Shown here: piece by piece, positions 6,781-15,522 of the stretch
Layout: every line of letters begins with the position of its first letter
How positions within the stretch are numbered: the first letter of the stretch is position 1
Assembly: GCF_017876775.1 (NCBI RefSeq)
Contig: NZ_JAGIOP010000002.1
Coordinates: forward strand, 558,001-622,000
DNA: 64,000 bases
DNA from: Mycolicibacterium lutetiense
GTDB lineage: Bacteria > Actinomycetota > Actinomycetes > Mycobacteriales > Mycobacteriaceae
Direction: 5' to 3'
Position numbers and translations under genes: made by a program
The notes under the pieces: generated by a model
The model's database searches: none
What the model saw: only the letters and a program-made list of their open reading frames with translations
What the model was told of the DNA's origin: nothing

Positions 6781-6910
6781 CACCCAACCGGACACACCAC
6801 CGGAGACTGAACGTCGGCCTACGGCCCCCTCGGGGGCCAATGCGGACGATCCGGAGGGCGACGCGACACCACCCAACACCGTGCGCGTGCCGATCGCCGG
6901 AGATCGGTGA
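6773..6910 (+). CDS. Small Pro/Asp-rich hypothetical protein, 45 aa, at right end of element B
   Basis: The start overlaps the previous gene by 8 nt. The product is disordered-looking (TQPDTPPETERRPTAPSGAN) and ends in VRVPIAGDR. Its stop at 6908-6910 lies exactly where sequence similar to mmpS begins on the other strand, so its 3' end may have been created by the junction and the original gene could have been longer. Confidence 0.4.
   Translation: MADTQPDTPPETERRPTAPSGANADDPEGDATPPNTVRVPIAGDR
6890..6907. repeat. Inverted repeat at element B / mmpS junction
   Basis: CCGATC-N6-GATCGG spans the point where the last element gene ends and mmpS-like sequence begins. It could be an attachment core, a terminator stem or coincidence. 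No second copy was found near integrase B. Confidence 0.4.
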
Positions 6911-7193
6911 TCGGGAACTCCATCGACCACGGCAGCGGCGCTTTCTTGACGAGCTGCGGCTCGGCCTCGGCGTCGAAATAGCTGATGGTGGCGAGCGTCC
7001 CCGGCGGGCCGAACACCTCGTAGACCAGATGCTTGGGGTCGTGGGGCCGCTTCTCTTCACGTTCGGCACTGGTATACGCGGGGCGCGTCTCGTTGCCGAA
7101 GACGCCGTGCAACCGCGACACAGTAAATCCGCCTGCGACTGCAACCACCACCAGCACCAGCGGAATCCACAGCCGCTTCAGAATCCTGAAAAT
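6903..7193 (-). pseudogene. mmpS: Truncated MmpS-family membrane protein gene
   Basis: Read from 7193, the sequence gives FRILKRLWIPLV, a single transmembrane helix (LVVVAVAGGFTVSRLHGVFG) and the conserved MmpS core PKHLVYEVFGPPGTLATISY and LPWSMEFPIT, then similarity stops at about 6903 where element B begins; family members continue for some 50 more residues. The expected start codon after a GGAGGA site (7206-7201) is ATT, with an in-frame TAG at 7211-7209 and no ATG or GTG before 7157. MmpS proteins are the accessory partners of MmpL exporters for siderophores and lipids. Loss of both ends suggests it is dead. Confidence 0.75.
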
Positions 7194-7694
7194 CGCGAGT
7201 TCCTCCGCCTATATCTGTGCCGGCACCCTGCCAGGTGCTCAAACTTGCATTTGCAGATCGGATGCGAACGACCGAGCCCGGGATGCGGTGGCATCCGAGG
7301 CCTGACCTTGCACGAAGCTTCCGCAAACGTGCGACGCGCCTCGATGAGCGCACCCGATCCCGAAGAGTAAACCATGCCGATGTGTCAATATGACGCAAAA
7401 GGGTCAGATCGTCGGAATCGGTTCAACGCCTTGACAATCACTGTGAAGCCCTATCGCTGGTTCGTCGACCGATATCGCCGATGATCACCGCTGCTCAGGC
7501 ACCGTCGGGCGGGCGCCGAAGCTGCCCTGGATTCAGGGACCAGCTATGAAGCCGCCATGAAAGGACCATGGAATGCGCCATTGTCAAAGGCTGGTCCGCG
7601 GATGCTATCTCGTTGCGATGAATCCATCCAAACACCCGCCTGGGTCTACGCTCACTGCGACGGCCGCGCTAATCGGACGTTATTTGCTGTGCCG
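7194..7694. other. About 500 bp with no convincing gene
   Basis: Only short open frames on both strands are present, with no domain, coupling or ribosome-binding support. This would be the upstream region of the mmpS remnant and the downstream region of the Pro/Ala-rich gene. The base composition around 7370-7560 is less GC-rich than its neighbours. A decayed gene cannot be excluded but none is recognisable. Confidence 0.5.
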
Positions 7695-8660
7695 CTATGG
7701 CAGGAATCGGGCGATCTGCGGCGACGGCAGTGTCTGCGCGGCGCGCGCCTGCCGGAAGCCCACCGCGCCACCTGCGGCCGTCATCAATAGCATGCCGCTC
7801 AGTCCGGGCAGCACGGCGAACAGCAGGTCGGTGGTGCTGGCCGTACGCAAATAGTCGGTGTACCCCAGCCGGACGAACTCCGGCGTCGTAGGCGCCGAAA
7901 GACTCTGTGCCACTGGTGGTTCTGACCGTGGTACGGGAAGGATCGGTGCGCTTGGGGCTGCCGACGACGCCCTGGCGGGCGGGGCGGCGGGTGCCGGGAT
8001 CGCGGGAGGAACCACCACCGGTGCCGGAACGATGGGGGCCAGGGCCGCACCGATCGCCGGAGCGGGTGCAGCGGGAACCTCGGACGGGGCCGACCGGATG
8101 ACGATCGTCCTACCGCTCGGGGCCGTCGGTACCGGCGCCAGGTTGGGGGCTCGGCCGATGTTTCCGTTGATCGGCGCCCCGACCGCCCCACCTCCCCGGT
8201 CATCGCCCGTCACAGCTGCCGTCGGGGTCTGAGAGATCCCGCCCGACAGGACTGCCGAGGGAACCTGCGCGGTCGTGCCCACGCGGGCCGACCGCGGTGT
8301 TTCGGCGAATGATCCGCGGGCCGCAGTCGCCGGAGCCTCGTCGACGCCTACCTTGCTGGTCACGGCGCTGCTGGTCCCGATCTTGCTGGTCCCGATCTTC
8401 GATTCGGGCTTCGCGCCTATCGCGGCCCCCGGGCCGAGGGCGCCACCGGAATTCTTGACTCCCCCGCCGCGCCGCGGGCCGAGGCCGGCCGCGGGATTCG
8501 ACTTCTTGTTCTTCTTCTTGTGATGGAAGAGGTCGTGGATGTCGACACCGAACAGATGCGCCGAGGCCACCGCGGTGCCTGCCATCCCAGGTCCAGCCAC
8601 CATGGCACCACAAGCGATCGCACAGCCGGCTGCGGTGTTACGCACCCATGACCGGTCCAC
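7695..8660 (-). CDS. Pro/Ala-rich exported or membrane-anchored protein
   Basis: From GTG 8660 the product is 321 residues: an N-terminal hydrophobic segment (about residues 8-34, TAAGCAIACGAMVAGPGMAG), a basic patch HHKKKNKK, a long Ala/Pro/Gly/Ser-rich disordered region, and a C-terminal membrane helix (TDLLFAVLPGLSGMLLMTAA) followed by a short basic tail. This layout is common in mycobacterial cell-envelope proteins of unknown role. GTG 8660 is preferred to the more upstream 8711 because a run of 11 G on the coding strand (8679-8669) lies 8 nt before it and would otherwise be translated. It is divergent from the adenylate cyclase gene. Confidence 0.6.
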   Translation of the reverse strand: MDRSWVRNTAAGCAIACGAMVAGPGMAGTAVASAHLFGVDIHDLFHHKKKNKKSNPAAGLGPRRGGGVKNSGGALGPGAAIGAKPESKIGTSKIGTSSAVTSKVGVDEAPATAARGSFAETPRSARVGTTAQVPSAVLSGGISQTPTAAVTGDDRGGGAVGAPINGNIGRAPNLAPVPTAPSGRTIVIRSAPSEVPAAPAPAIGAALAPIVPAPVVVPPAIPAPAAPPARASSAAPSAPILPVPRSEPPVAQSLSAPTTPEFVRLGYTDYLRTASTTDLLFAVLPGLSGMLLMTAAGGAVGFRQARAAQTLPSPQIARFLP

Positions 8661-8668
8661 GAAGAGAT

Positions 8669-8679
8669 CCCCCCCCCCC
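8669..8679 (-). repeat. Homopolymer run of 11 G (coding strand)
   Basis: Eleven consecutive C on the plus strand, 8 nt upstream of the preferred GTG of the Pro/Ala-rich gene. It may serve as part of the ribosome binding site, and its length makes it prone to slippage; it would shift frame only if the upstream start at 8711 is used. Confidence 0.8.
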
Positions 8680-8797
8680 AAAGAGATCGGCGGCCCTATT
8701 GCCGCGCGCACTGGAACAAGTTCCTATTGTGGCATATCGAAGTTCTGTCGGGTTTGCTGGACCATTGCTCCGGCTGCAGCGAGACCGAGTCGGTCTG

Positions 8798-10156
8798 ATG
8801 GGTGGCCTGCGGCGATACGCTGTGTATGTGGCGGTCAGCGAGTTCCGCCGCTCGGTGTGCATGCCCGAGATGGCGCTGAACAACCGCATGTCGGCGCGCA
8901 CTCGGCACTACGCGGAGAGCGTGTCAAGCCGGTTGCGCGTGTTGACCATCGCGACGTGGATTGCTGCCGCCGTGACAGCAGGTTTCGGGATCTTCCAGTT
9001 GGCCTTGGACGGACCGATGTGGCGACTCGGGTTCATCAACCTCGTTTCCGCAGGTCTGTTCGTTCTGGTGCCGCTGTTGTACCGGTTCGGCGAACTGATC
9101 GCGCCGCTGACGTTCTTCCTGATCGCCTATATATCCGTGTCCGTGATGTGTTTCGCGGTCGGTACCGGTTCGGGTTTGCAGTTCTACTTCGTGGTCGCGG
9201 TGTCACTGGTGGTCCTGGTGTTGGGCATCGAGCGCATCGTGCTTGCGGCGTCGTTGGCGACCATGGCCGTGGCTGCCACCATCGCGCTGCAGATCCTGGT
9301 TCCGGAGGATCGAGGCGTCGGGCCGCCCTGGGCGCTGACCGCCGGCTTCGTGGTGTCGGTGGTTTCCGCGGCGGTGATGGTGTTTGCCACCGTCTGGACG
9401 TCACTGCGCGAAATGGCCCGGGCTGAGCAGGCGATGGACGCCGAATATCAGCGGTCCGAGCAATTGCTGAGCAACATCTTGCCCGCCACGATCGCGCAGC
9501 AACTCAAGGACCCCTCACGGACCATCATCGCCGACAACTATGACGACGCCTCGATCCTGTTCGCCGACATCGCCGGCTACACGGAACGGGCCAGCGACCT
9601 CACCCCGACCGATCTGGTGCGCTTCCTCGACCGGTTGTACACCGATCTCGATGCGTTGGTGGACCGTCACGGCCTGGAGAAAGTAAAGACCAGCGGTGAC
9701 TCCTACATGGTGGTGGCCGGAGTGCCCAAGCCGCGTGTCGACCACATCGAGGCGCTCGCCTGCCTGGCGCTGGATCTGGCGGACGCTGTCGCCGATCTCA
9801 AGGACCCGCGGGGGCGCGCGGTGCCGTTGCGGATCGGCCTGGCAGCCGGACCCGTGGTAGCGGGCGTGGTCGGGGCCCGCAAGTTCTTCTATGACGTCTG
9901 GGGCGACGCGGTCAACGTCGCCGCGCGGATGGAGACCACCGACGTGGCCGGCCGAATTCAGGTGCCGCAGAACGTCTATGACCGCATCAGTCACGCGTTT
10001 GTGCTCGAAGAACGCGGCGATGTCGAGATCAAGGGCAAGGGTGTCATGCACACCTGGTATCTGGTGGGGCGCCGCGACGACGAAGCGGTACGCGCCGGAC
10101 CGCAGACTGCCGGTCCGATGCGTGCCGCCTCCGTCGTGCCGCCCACGGGTGCCTGA
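8798..10156 (+). CDS. cya: Membrane-bound class III adenylate cyclase (Rv1625c-type)
   Basis: Converts ATP to cAMP. From ATG 8798 (452 residues) there are six predicted membrane helices (about residues 46-205), a linker SEQLLSNILPATIAQQLKDP and a class III catalytic domain. Visible catalytic residues are metal-binding Asp257 (FADIAGYTE) and Asp301, substrate-selecting Lys297 (EKVKTSGDS) and Asp366 (FYDVWGD), and transition-state Asn373 and Arg377. These are one off the numbering of the M. tuberculosis Rv1625c enzyme, which supports this start; an upstream frame from 8648 adds a low-complexity sequence overlapping the divergent gene. The order HYAES...RVLTI and long stretches of the membrane anchor also match Rv1625c. 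The enzyme works as a homodimer. Confidence 0.9.
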   Translation: MGGLRRYAVYVAVSEFRRSVCMPEMALNNRMSARTRHYAESVSSRLRVLTIATWIAAAVTAGFGIFQLALDGPMWRLGFINLVSAGLFVLVPLLYRFGELIAPLTFFLIAYISVSVMCFAVGTGSGLQFYFVVAVSLVVLVLGIERIVLAASLATMAVAATIALQILVPEDRGVGPPWALTAGFVVSVVSAAVMVFATVWTSLREMARAEQAMDAEYQRSEQLLSNILPATIAQQLKDPSRTIIADNYDDASILFADIAGYTERASDLTPTDLVRFLDRLYTDLDALVDRHGLEKVKTSGDSYMVVAGVPKPRVDHIEALACLALDLADAVADLKDPRGRAVPLRIGLAAGPVVAGVVGARKFFYDVWGDAVNVAARMETTDVAGRIQVPQNVYDRISHAFVLEERGDVEIKGKGVMHTWYLVGRRDDEAVRAGPQTAGPMRAASVVPPTGA

Positions 10157-10172
10157 ACCTCGCGGTTCTGGT

Positions 10173-11972
10173 TCACCCGGGCCGCTGGTCAGCCACCCGA
10201 TCCTGCTGATTCAGCAGTCGTGCATATCCCGCTCCCATACCCAGCAGCGCCAACCCGACCACGATGAACACCGCGACCCGGAAGATTCCGTCAAGAGTCC
10301 CGAGGTCGAACAGGAACAGCTTGGTCATGGCCGCTGCCACGAGCGCCATACCGCCGCCGATCGGCAGCGACCGCTGCGCCTTGGGACGTCGCGCCGCATA
10401 GGCGAGCAGGCCGGCCGCCGCCGCGATCCAGCAGATGGTCGCCACCATGTGGCCACCGAAGAAGCCGCCCCGGGTGCCGGCGATGGCGACGCCGGCCGTC
10501 ACGGCGAACACGGTGAGCGCATATCCGGCCACCAGGGCGGCCAACGCCCACACCAACCGGAGCACCTCCCGATCCGCGGCACCCTCGACCGACCATGCCC
10601 ACGAGATCGCGGCGGCGGCGGCGATCGCCACCACGCTGCCGATCAACACCGAAACCGTCAGCCCTGTAGACAGTTTCGTGGCGTGGACCAGAATGCCGGG
10701 TCCGGCGGTATCGAGGTAGATCAGTCCCCCGACCACGGCCAGGCCGATGGCAATCCACCGCGTCACACCGTGGCCGCGCCCGGCGACCCCGACCACCGTG
10801 GCCATCGCCAACAACACCGGACCTGCCACCGGTCCGTCGAAGGCCACCAGCACCGCGATGAGAGCGGCGACGGCCGCAAGTGCCGACCAGATCTGGCGTA
10901 CCACAACGCTCATCCCCGGAATGCGCTCGCCGAGTGCCACGATCCCCACCAAGGCAGCCGCCAGCGCCACCACCATGAGGGCTGCAATCGTGCGATCAAC
11001 GCCGGCTGCGACACACAACACCGGAAGGACGCCGCAGGCCGTCAGGGCCGCCATCGCCGACGGCTTGGTGGTCCAGCGCAGCACCAGCAGCCCACCCACC
11101 AGAGCCAGCACTGCAGCGAGCCCGCAGGCCAGCGCGAGCAGGAGATCGCGCCGACCGTCGATTGCGGCCGCCGCCAGCGCGATCAACAACGGCACCGTGG
11201 CCGCGGCGGTACGCGCGGCGTACAACCCGGTCCAGTCCCGACCGAACTGGACCGGAAGTGCAGCGGCCGACAACGCCAGCATGAATCCGATCAGCAACAG
11301 GGTCACCCCGTCGGTGACGACGGGCGCCAGGGCGATCAGCGGCACCAGGACCAACAAGCCGAGCTGTTCGGAGTTCCACCGCCGCGCCAGCATCAGACCG
11401 CCACCAGCAATTCCGGCAGCCAACATCAGCCCGATCGGCGCCGACACCCACTCATAGATCGTGGTCACGGCGATCACGTCCATGTACGCGGCGGCAACAC
11501 CGGTCGCGGCCAGTGCGACCGCACCGACCCGGCCACCCGGCCGGCGATACAGCCACCATCCCGCGCCGACAAGGCCGGCGGCCAACGCTGCACCTGCCGC
11601 GACCCGGAACTCCGGTCGCAGGATGCCCGCCTGGGCGGCCAGCACCAGCAGCAGCACCACGCCGGTGAGCGTCACGGCCACCCCGGCGACCGCGAGTGCC
11701 TTGCCGATCCAGCCTTCGGAGCGCTCCGGCCGCATCGCGGGCACCGTCGGTGACGGCACCGGCGCCGGCGCTGGAGTGGGCGTTGGAGTGGGGGTGACGG
11801 ACCAGGTAGCGGCAGACGGCGCAGCGGGCACCGGGGGCAGTACCGCTGCCGGAGCCTGATCGAGCATTCGCCCCAACTCCCCCAGATCCGCCGACACCCG
11901 GTTCGTGTAGGCCGAGATCGCCGCCAGGTCCGATGACATCCGGGCAATCACGGCGCGATGAGATTGGCTCAT
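10173..11972 (-). CDS. DUF2339 polytopic membrane protein
   Basis: From ATG 11972 (MSQSHRAVIARMSSDLAAIS) the product is 599 residues: a short N-terminal coiled region, a Thr/Pro/Ala-rich linker (about 50-95), then roughly twenty hydrophobic helices to the C-terminus. The pattern of a soluble N-terminus with a very long helix array, and motifs such as WIGKALAVAGVAVTLTGVVL, fit the DUF2339 family, whose function is not known. A start at 12062 would overlap the response-regulator gene and is less likely. It may share the transcript of the two-component genes upstream (43-nt gap). Confidence 0.75.
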   Translation of the reverse strand: MSQSHRAVIARMSSDLAAISAYTNRVSADLGELGRMLDQAPAAVLPPVPAAPSAATWSVTPTPTPTPAPAPVPSPTVPAMRPERSEGWIGKALAVAGVAVTLTGVVLLLVLAAQAGILRPEFRVAAGAALAAGLVGAGWWLYRRPGGRVGAVALAATGVAAAYMDVIAVTTIYEWVSAPIGLMLAAGIAGGGLMLARRWNSEQLGLLVLVPLIALAPVVTDGVTLLLIGFMLALSAAALPVQFGRDWTGLYAARTAAATVPLLIALAAAAIDGRRDLLLALACGLAAVLALVGGLLVLRWTTKPSAMAALTACGVLPVLCVAAGVDRTIAALMVVALAAALVGIVALGERIPGMSVVVRQIWSALAAVAALIAVLVAFDGPVAGPVLLAMATVVGVAGRGHGVTRWIAIGLAVVGGLIYLDTAGPGILVHATKLSTGLTVSVLIGSVVAIAAAAAISWAWSVEGAADREVLRLVWALAALVAGYALTVFAVTAGVAIAGTRGGFFGGHMVATICWIAAAAGLLAYAARRPKAQRSLPIGGGMALVAAAMTKLFLFDLGTLDGIFRVAVFIVVGLALLGMGAGYARLLNQQDRVADQRPG

Positions 11973-12015
11973 GCGGTCATAGTGGCAACAAATGCGCCCG
12001 CCGGGATGAGTAGGA

Positions 12016-12672
12016 CTACTCGTCGAGGCCGTGTTCGATCGCGTAGCGGGCCAATTCGACACGGTTGGCGACCTGCAACTTGCGGAACGTGGCCTGGACG
12101 TGGTTTTCCACCGTGCGGTGACTCAGCGACAGGCGGGTGGCAATCTGCTTGGCCGTCAACCCTTTTGCCACGAAACGCAGCACCTCGGTTTCCCGTTCGG
12201 TCAAGCTGGGGGTGGCCGGACCGTCGTCCGGACGTTGAGAGATACGCCGATACTCGCCCAGGACCAACCCGGCCAACCCCGGGGTGAACACCGCCCGCCC
12301 CTCCGCGGTGGCCCGCACCGCTGCGGTCAACTCGACCTTCGACGCGCTCTTCACCAGATATCCGGTGGCCCCGGCTTTCACCGCTTCCAGAACGTCGTCG
12401 CGCTCGTCGGAGGCCGAAAGCACCAGCACCCGTGACAACGGCGACACCGTGAGCACCTCCGCAGTGGCCGTGGCACCACTGCCATCGGACAGGCTCATGT
12501 CCATGACCACGACGTCAGGCAGTACGACCCCGGCCCGTCTACGCGCCGAAGCCACCCCGTCGGCGGTGGCCACGACTTCGAACCCCTCGTCGGCAAGGTC
12601 GCGTGCCACCGCATCGCGCCAGATCGGATGATCGTCGACGACCATCACCTTCAGTGCGGACTCCGTCATCAC
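12016..12672 (-). CDS. NarL/LuxR-family response regulator
   Basis: The 218-residue protein has a receiver domain (residues 7-125) with acidic pair Asp13/Asp14, phospho-acceptor Asp58 (VVVMDMSLSDG), and Lys108 (YLVKSASK), followed by a LuxR-type helix-turn-helix (about 150-212, LTERETEVLRFVAKGLTAKQ, HRTVENHVQATFRKL). It is a phosphorylation-controlled transcription factor. Its start overlaps the stop of the sensor kinase gene by 4 nt (ATGA), so the two form a two-component pair. Target genes cannot be read from the sequence; the adjacent DUF2339 gene is a candidate. Confidence 0.9.
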   Translation of the reverse strand: MMTESALKVMVVDDHPIWRDAVARDLADEGFEVVATADGVASARRRAGVVLPDVVVMDMSLSDGSGATATAEVLTVSPLSRVLVLSASDERDDVLEAVKAGATGYLVKSASKVELTAAVRATAEGRAVFTPGLAGLVLGEYRRISQRPDDGPATPSLTERETEVLRFVAKGLTAKQIATRLSLSHRTVENHVQATFRKLQVANRVELARYAIEHGLDE

Positions 12673-13826
12673 TGCCCCCTCTCGACGGCGTCACGGTCTC
12701 CCGACGGGCGGGGCAGCGTGAGTTCCCATTCGGTGCCACATCCGGGCTCGGTGTTCAACTGCGCTTTCCCGCCCAACCAATCCAGTCGTCCCACAATTGA
12801 TTTCGAGATTCCCACGTGGCCTTCGCGGATCGCCTCGGTCAGTCGCCCGGGATCGATGCCGATACCGTCGTCACGAATACTCACCGTCACCGAATCGCCG
12901 AGGTCTTCCAGCAGCACGAAAACCCGGGCGTCAGGTCCGGCGTGTGCGGCGGCATTGTCCAGGGCATTGCCGGCCGCTGCGAACAACTCATGGGCGGCAT
13001 CGTGGTCCAGCAGCACGGGTTCGGCAGGCAGGCTGACCGAAACTCGATCGGAGGCCCGAGAACGCAGCAGGGCACCGATATCGGCGGTGCCTCCGGTGTG
13101 CGCCTCCGGATCGGGTGCGCTGACCAACCTGCGCAACGCCCGCTCCTGCTCCCCGGCGAGTTCAGCCAATTGAGCTGTCTCACCACCGATTTCGCGACCC
13201 TTCCGCGCAACCAGGGCCAGCACTTGAATGGCGCCGTCGTGCACCCGTCGTGACAATCGCTCTCGTTCCTCCAACGAGGCCGCCAACCGCACCGCACGCT
13301 CCAACTCGGCATGCGCCCGACGCGCGGTCTGAGCGGCCATCCCCACCGCGAGACCCACCGCCAGCTCGATGACGATGGTCGCGTTGCGCCCGAGATTGAC
13401 ACTGACGTAGCCCTTCAATGCGGCCGCGGCGCCCATCACCGCCAGCCCGGCTCCCATCCCCCCGACCGGACCGAATTGCAGTGCCGCCGAAATCGTGGCG
13501 TTCGTCGCCCACAACGTGGTCGGCCAGGACTGGTTGTCCGCGATCCAGTGCGCGGATGCCACCAATTCGGTAGAGAGCATGAGCGCCAGAACCACCACGA
13601 TCTCCGCGATCACCCACGACGGTCGACGGCCGAAACCCTGCAGGTAGGCGATCGCACAGGCGATACTCCACACGATCAGCACCGCACACAGCACGCCGGC
13701 CAGTACCGGACGCCTCAGATCGTCGTTGATCGCGAGCTGAAACCCCAGCGCATACAGGCAGCTCAGCAACCGGAAGATCTGCGCGGCACGCCACAACGGA
13801 ATGACCGGATCCGGGTGGCGCTGCAT
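12669..13826 (-). CDS. NarL-type sensor histidine kinase
   Basis: From ATG 13826 the protein is 385 residues: five to six membrane helices in the first 170 residues, a coiled linker, a HisKA_3-like dimerisation box with the phospho-acceptor His in SRRVHDGAIQVLAL (about residue 196), and a compact HATPase domain with NALDNAAAHA and DDGIGIDP. The ligand is unknown; the membrane part has no large extracytoplasmic loop, suggesting that a membrane or intramembrane signal is sensed. It overlaps the response regulator gene and is co-translated with it. A GTG/ATG 13 codons upstream is possible. Confidence 0.88.
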   Translation of the reverse strand: MQRHPDPVIPLWRAAQIFRLLSCLYALGFQLAINDDLRRPVLAGVLCAVLIVWSIACAIAYLQGFGRRPSWVIAEIVVVLALMLSTELVASAHWIADNQSWPTTLWATNATISAALQFGPVGGMGAGLAVMGAAAALKGYVSVNLGRNATIVIELAVGLAVGMAAQTARRAHAELERAVRLAASLEERERLSRRVHDGAIQVLALVARKGREIGGETAQLAELAGEQERALRRLVSAPDPEAHTGGTADIGALLRSRASDRVSVSLPAEPVLLDHDAAHELFAAAGNALDNAAAHAGPDARVFVLLEDLGDSVTVSIRDDGIGIDPGRLTEAIREGHVGISKSIVGRLDWLGGKAQLNTEPGCGTEWELTLPRPSGDRDAVERGQ

Positions 13827-13883
13827 CGGCCCAGCATAAAGTCGCTCACGGCCACGCACGTGCACCGATCGTGAACGTGCGAG

Positions 13884-14741
13884 CTACGACTCCCCTCGCG
13901 CCACCGGTCGACCCGGATCTGACGCCCACTCCGACCATGACCCGGGATACAGCGCCGCATCCACCCCGGCGGCAGCCAGGCCGGCCACCGCGAGCGCCGC
14001 GGTGACCCCCGATCCGCAGTAGGCGCCGACATCGGCGCTGTCGGTCACCCCCCGGTCGGCGAGCAGCGTGTGTAGCCGGGCGTCCGGGAGCAGCGTGCCG
14101 TCCGCGGAAAGCAACTGGGTGCTGGGCAGATTGACGGCCCCGGGGATGTGACCGGCCACCGGGTCCACGGGTTCGACGTCGCCGCGGAACCGTTCCGCCG
14201 CCCTGGCATCCAGCAACAACTCGACCCCGGTCGTCGCCTGTTCGGCGGTCAGGGTGCGCAGAGCCCCGCGGTACAGGTCGTCATGGCGCACCTCGACATC
14301 ACCACCCGGGGGTGCCACCGGCCCGGTGTCCAGAACCTCACCCGCCGCCGACCACGCCGCCAGACCGCCATCGAGAATGCGGACGTCGTCGATCCCGGCC
14401 GCGGTCAGCACCCACCAGGCCCGGGCCGACCCGGCACGGTTCCAGTCGTCGTAGACCACGGTGGGCACGCCCTTGCGCATCCCCCAACGACGCGCCGCCG
14501 CCTGTAGGTCGGATCCAGACGGCAGCGGATGACGGCCCCGACCGTTCACGCGGTGGTCGGTGAGATCCGCGTCCAGTGAGACATAGACGGCCCCGGGTAG
14601 ATGACCGCTCAGGTAGGCCTGTTCACCGTCGGGTTCGGCCAACGACCACCGCACGTCGAGCACGGTGACCGGGCTCCCGGAAGGGATGAGCTGACGAAGT
14701 TCACCGGCCGTGACGAAGACGTTTTTCCGTGTGGAAGCCAC
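13884..14741 (-). CDS. Two-domain sulfurtransferase (rhodanese/3-mercaptopyruvate type)
   Basis: The 285-residue protein has two rhodanese modules. The first (residues 10-132) is catalytically inert, with YDDWNRAGSAR where an active Cys would sit. The second (160-280) has the active loop CGSGVTA with Cys242. The loop CGSGVTA is the form seen in thiosulfate and mercaptopyruvate sulfurtransferases. Such enzymes move sulfane sulfur to cyanide or thiols. It lies 10 nt upstream-side of the ABC transporter ATPase gene on the same strand and may be transcribed from the transporter promoter. Confidence 0.85.
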   Translation of the reverse strand: MASTRKNVFVTAGELRQLIPSGSPVTVLDVRWSLAEPDGEQAYLSGHLPGAVYVSLDADLTDHRVNGRGRHPLPSGSDLQAAARRWGMRKGVPTVVYDDWNRAGSARAWWVLTAAGIDDVRILDGGLAAWSAAGEVLDTGPVAPPGGDVEVRHDDLYRGALRTLTAEQATTGVELLLDARAAERFRGDVEPVDPVAGHIPGAVNLPSTQLLSADGTLLPDARLHTLLADRGVTDSADVGAYCGSGVTAALAVAGLAAAGVDAALYPGSWSEWASDPGRPVARGES

Positions 14742-14751
14742 GCGGTCGAAG

Positions 14752-15522
14752 CTACATCACTTTCGACAGAAACTCCTTTGTGCGTGCATGTTTGGGGTTG
14801 GCCATCACCTCACGGGGAGGACCGCTCTCCACGATGACGCCACCGTCCATGAACACCAACTTGTCGGCGACCTCACGGGCGAAACCCATCTCGTGGGTGA
14901 CGACAACCATCGTCATCCCCTCGCCGGCGAGTTTCTTGATGACCGCCAGCACCTCCCCGACGAGCTCGGGATCGAGCGCCGACGTCGGCTCGTCGAACAG
15001 CATCAACTTCGGGTTCATCGCCAGAGCCCGGGCGATGGCCACCCGCTGCTGCTGGCCGCCCGACAGCTGTGCGGGGTAAGCGTCGGCCTTGGCGGCCAAA
15101 CCCACCTGAGCGAGCAGATCCTTGGCCCGGGCCAGCGCCGCATCCTTCTTCACCCGTTTGACGCGCATGGGCGCCTCGACAATGTTCTCCAACGCGGTGC
15201 GGTGCGGGAACAGGTTGAAATGCTGGAACACCATGCCGATGTCCCGGCGCTGCCGGGCGGCATCCCGCGGAGCCATCTCGTGCAGCTTGCCACCACGTTC
15301 GCGATAGCCGATCAGCTCGCCGTCGACGTACAGACGACCGGCGTTGACCTGCTCGAGATGGTTGATGCACCGCAGGAACGTTGACTTACCCGACCCCGAC
15401 GGACCGACCATGCACAGCACCTCGCCCCTGCCGACGTCCAACGTGACGCCCTTCAGGACGTGCAGGGCGCCGAAGTTCTTACAGACACTCTCGGCCCGCA
15501 CCATCGGCTCGGCGGCGGTCAT
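14752..15522 (-). CDS. Polar amino-acid ABC transporter ATPase
   Basis: The 256-residue ATPase of the GlnQ/HisP class has Walker A GPSGSGKS (about 40-47), Q-loop [13 protein letters not shown], signature LSGGQQQR, Walker [15 protein letters not shown] and a switch His in [10 protein letters not shown]. It powers import of an amino acid through the neighbouring permease. Its ATG overlaps the permease stop (ATGA), and [13 protein letters not shown] is the natural start; a longer frame from 15861 only reads through the permease in another frame. Because the cognate binding protein is interrupted by an IS, the system may now be idle unless another binding protein serves it. Confidence 0.92.
   Translation of the reverse strand: MTAAEPMVRAESVCKNFGALHVLKGVTLDVGRGEVLCMVGPSGSGKSTFLRCINHLEQVNAGRLYVDGELIGYRERGGKLHEMAPRDAARQRRDIGMVFQHFNLFPHRTALENIVEAPMRVKRVKKDAALARAKDLLAQVGLAAKADAYPAQLSGGQQQRVAIARALAMNPKLMLFDEPTSALDPELVGEVLAVIKKLAGEGMTMVVVTHEMGFAREVADKLVFMDGGVIVESGPPREVMANPKHARTKEFLSKVM

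Larger units (their letters stand above)
2488..6910. mobile_element. Integrative element B (integrase, excisionase, Rep-like ATPase, small genes)
   Basis: All genes from 2580 to 6910 are on the plus strand and tightly packed: integrase, excisionase, two tiny genes, a RepA/DnaB-N ATPase, repeats, then four tiny genes. There are no capsid, terminase or lysis genes. Size (about 4.4 kb) and content fit a self-replicating satellite-like or mini integrative element that would need a helper for packaging or transfer. The left end is placed just after the tRNA scar and the right end where mmpS similarity begins; no direct repeat joining the two ends was found by eye, so both ends are approximate. Confidence 0.7.

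Noticed and set aside
6780..7000. Search for a second tRNA 3' fragment as right attachment site of element B
   Set aside because: No copy of the GTGAG-TTCGAAT-CTCAC T-arm or GGGCACCA end is present, so a shared tRNA target for element B is not supported.
9891..11753. 620-residue plus-strand open frame rich in Gln, His and Arg
   Set aside because: It lies antisense to cya's end and the DUF2339 gene, has low-complexity composition typical of a high-GC shadow frame, and no ribosome binding site or domain.
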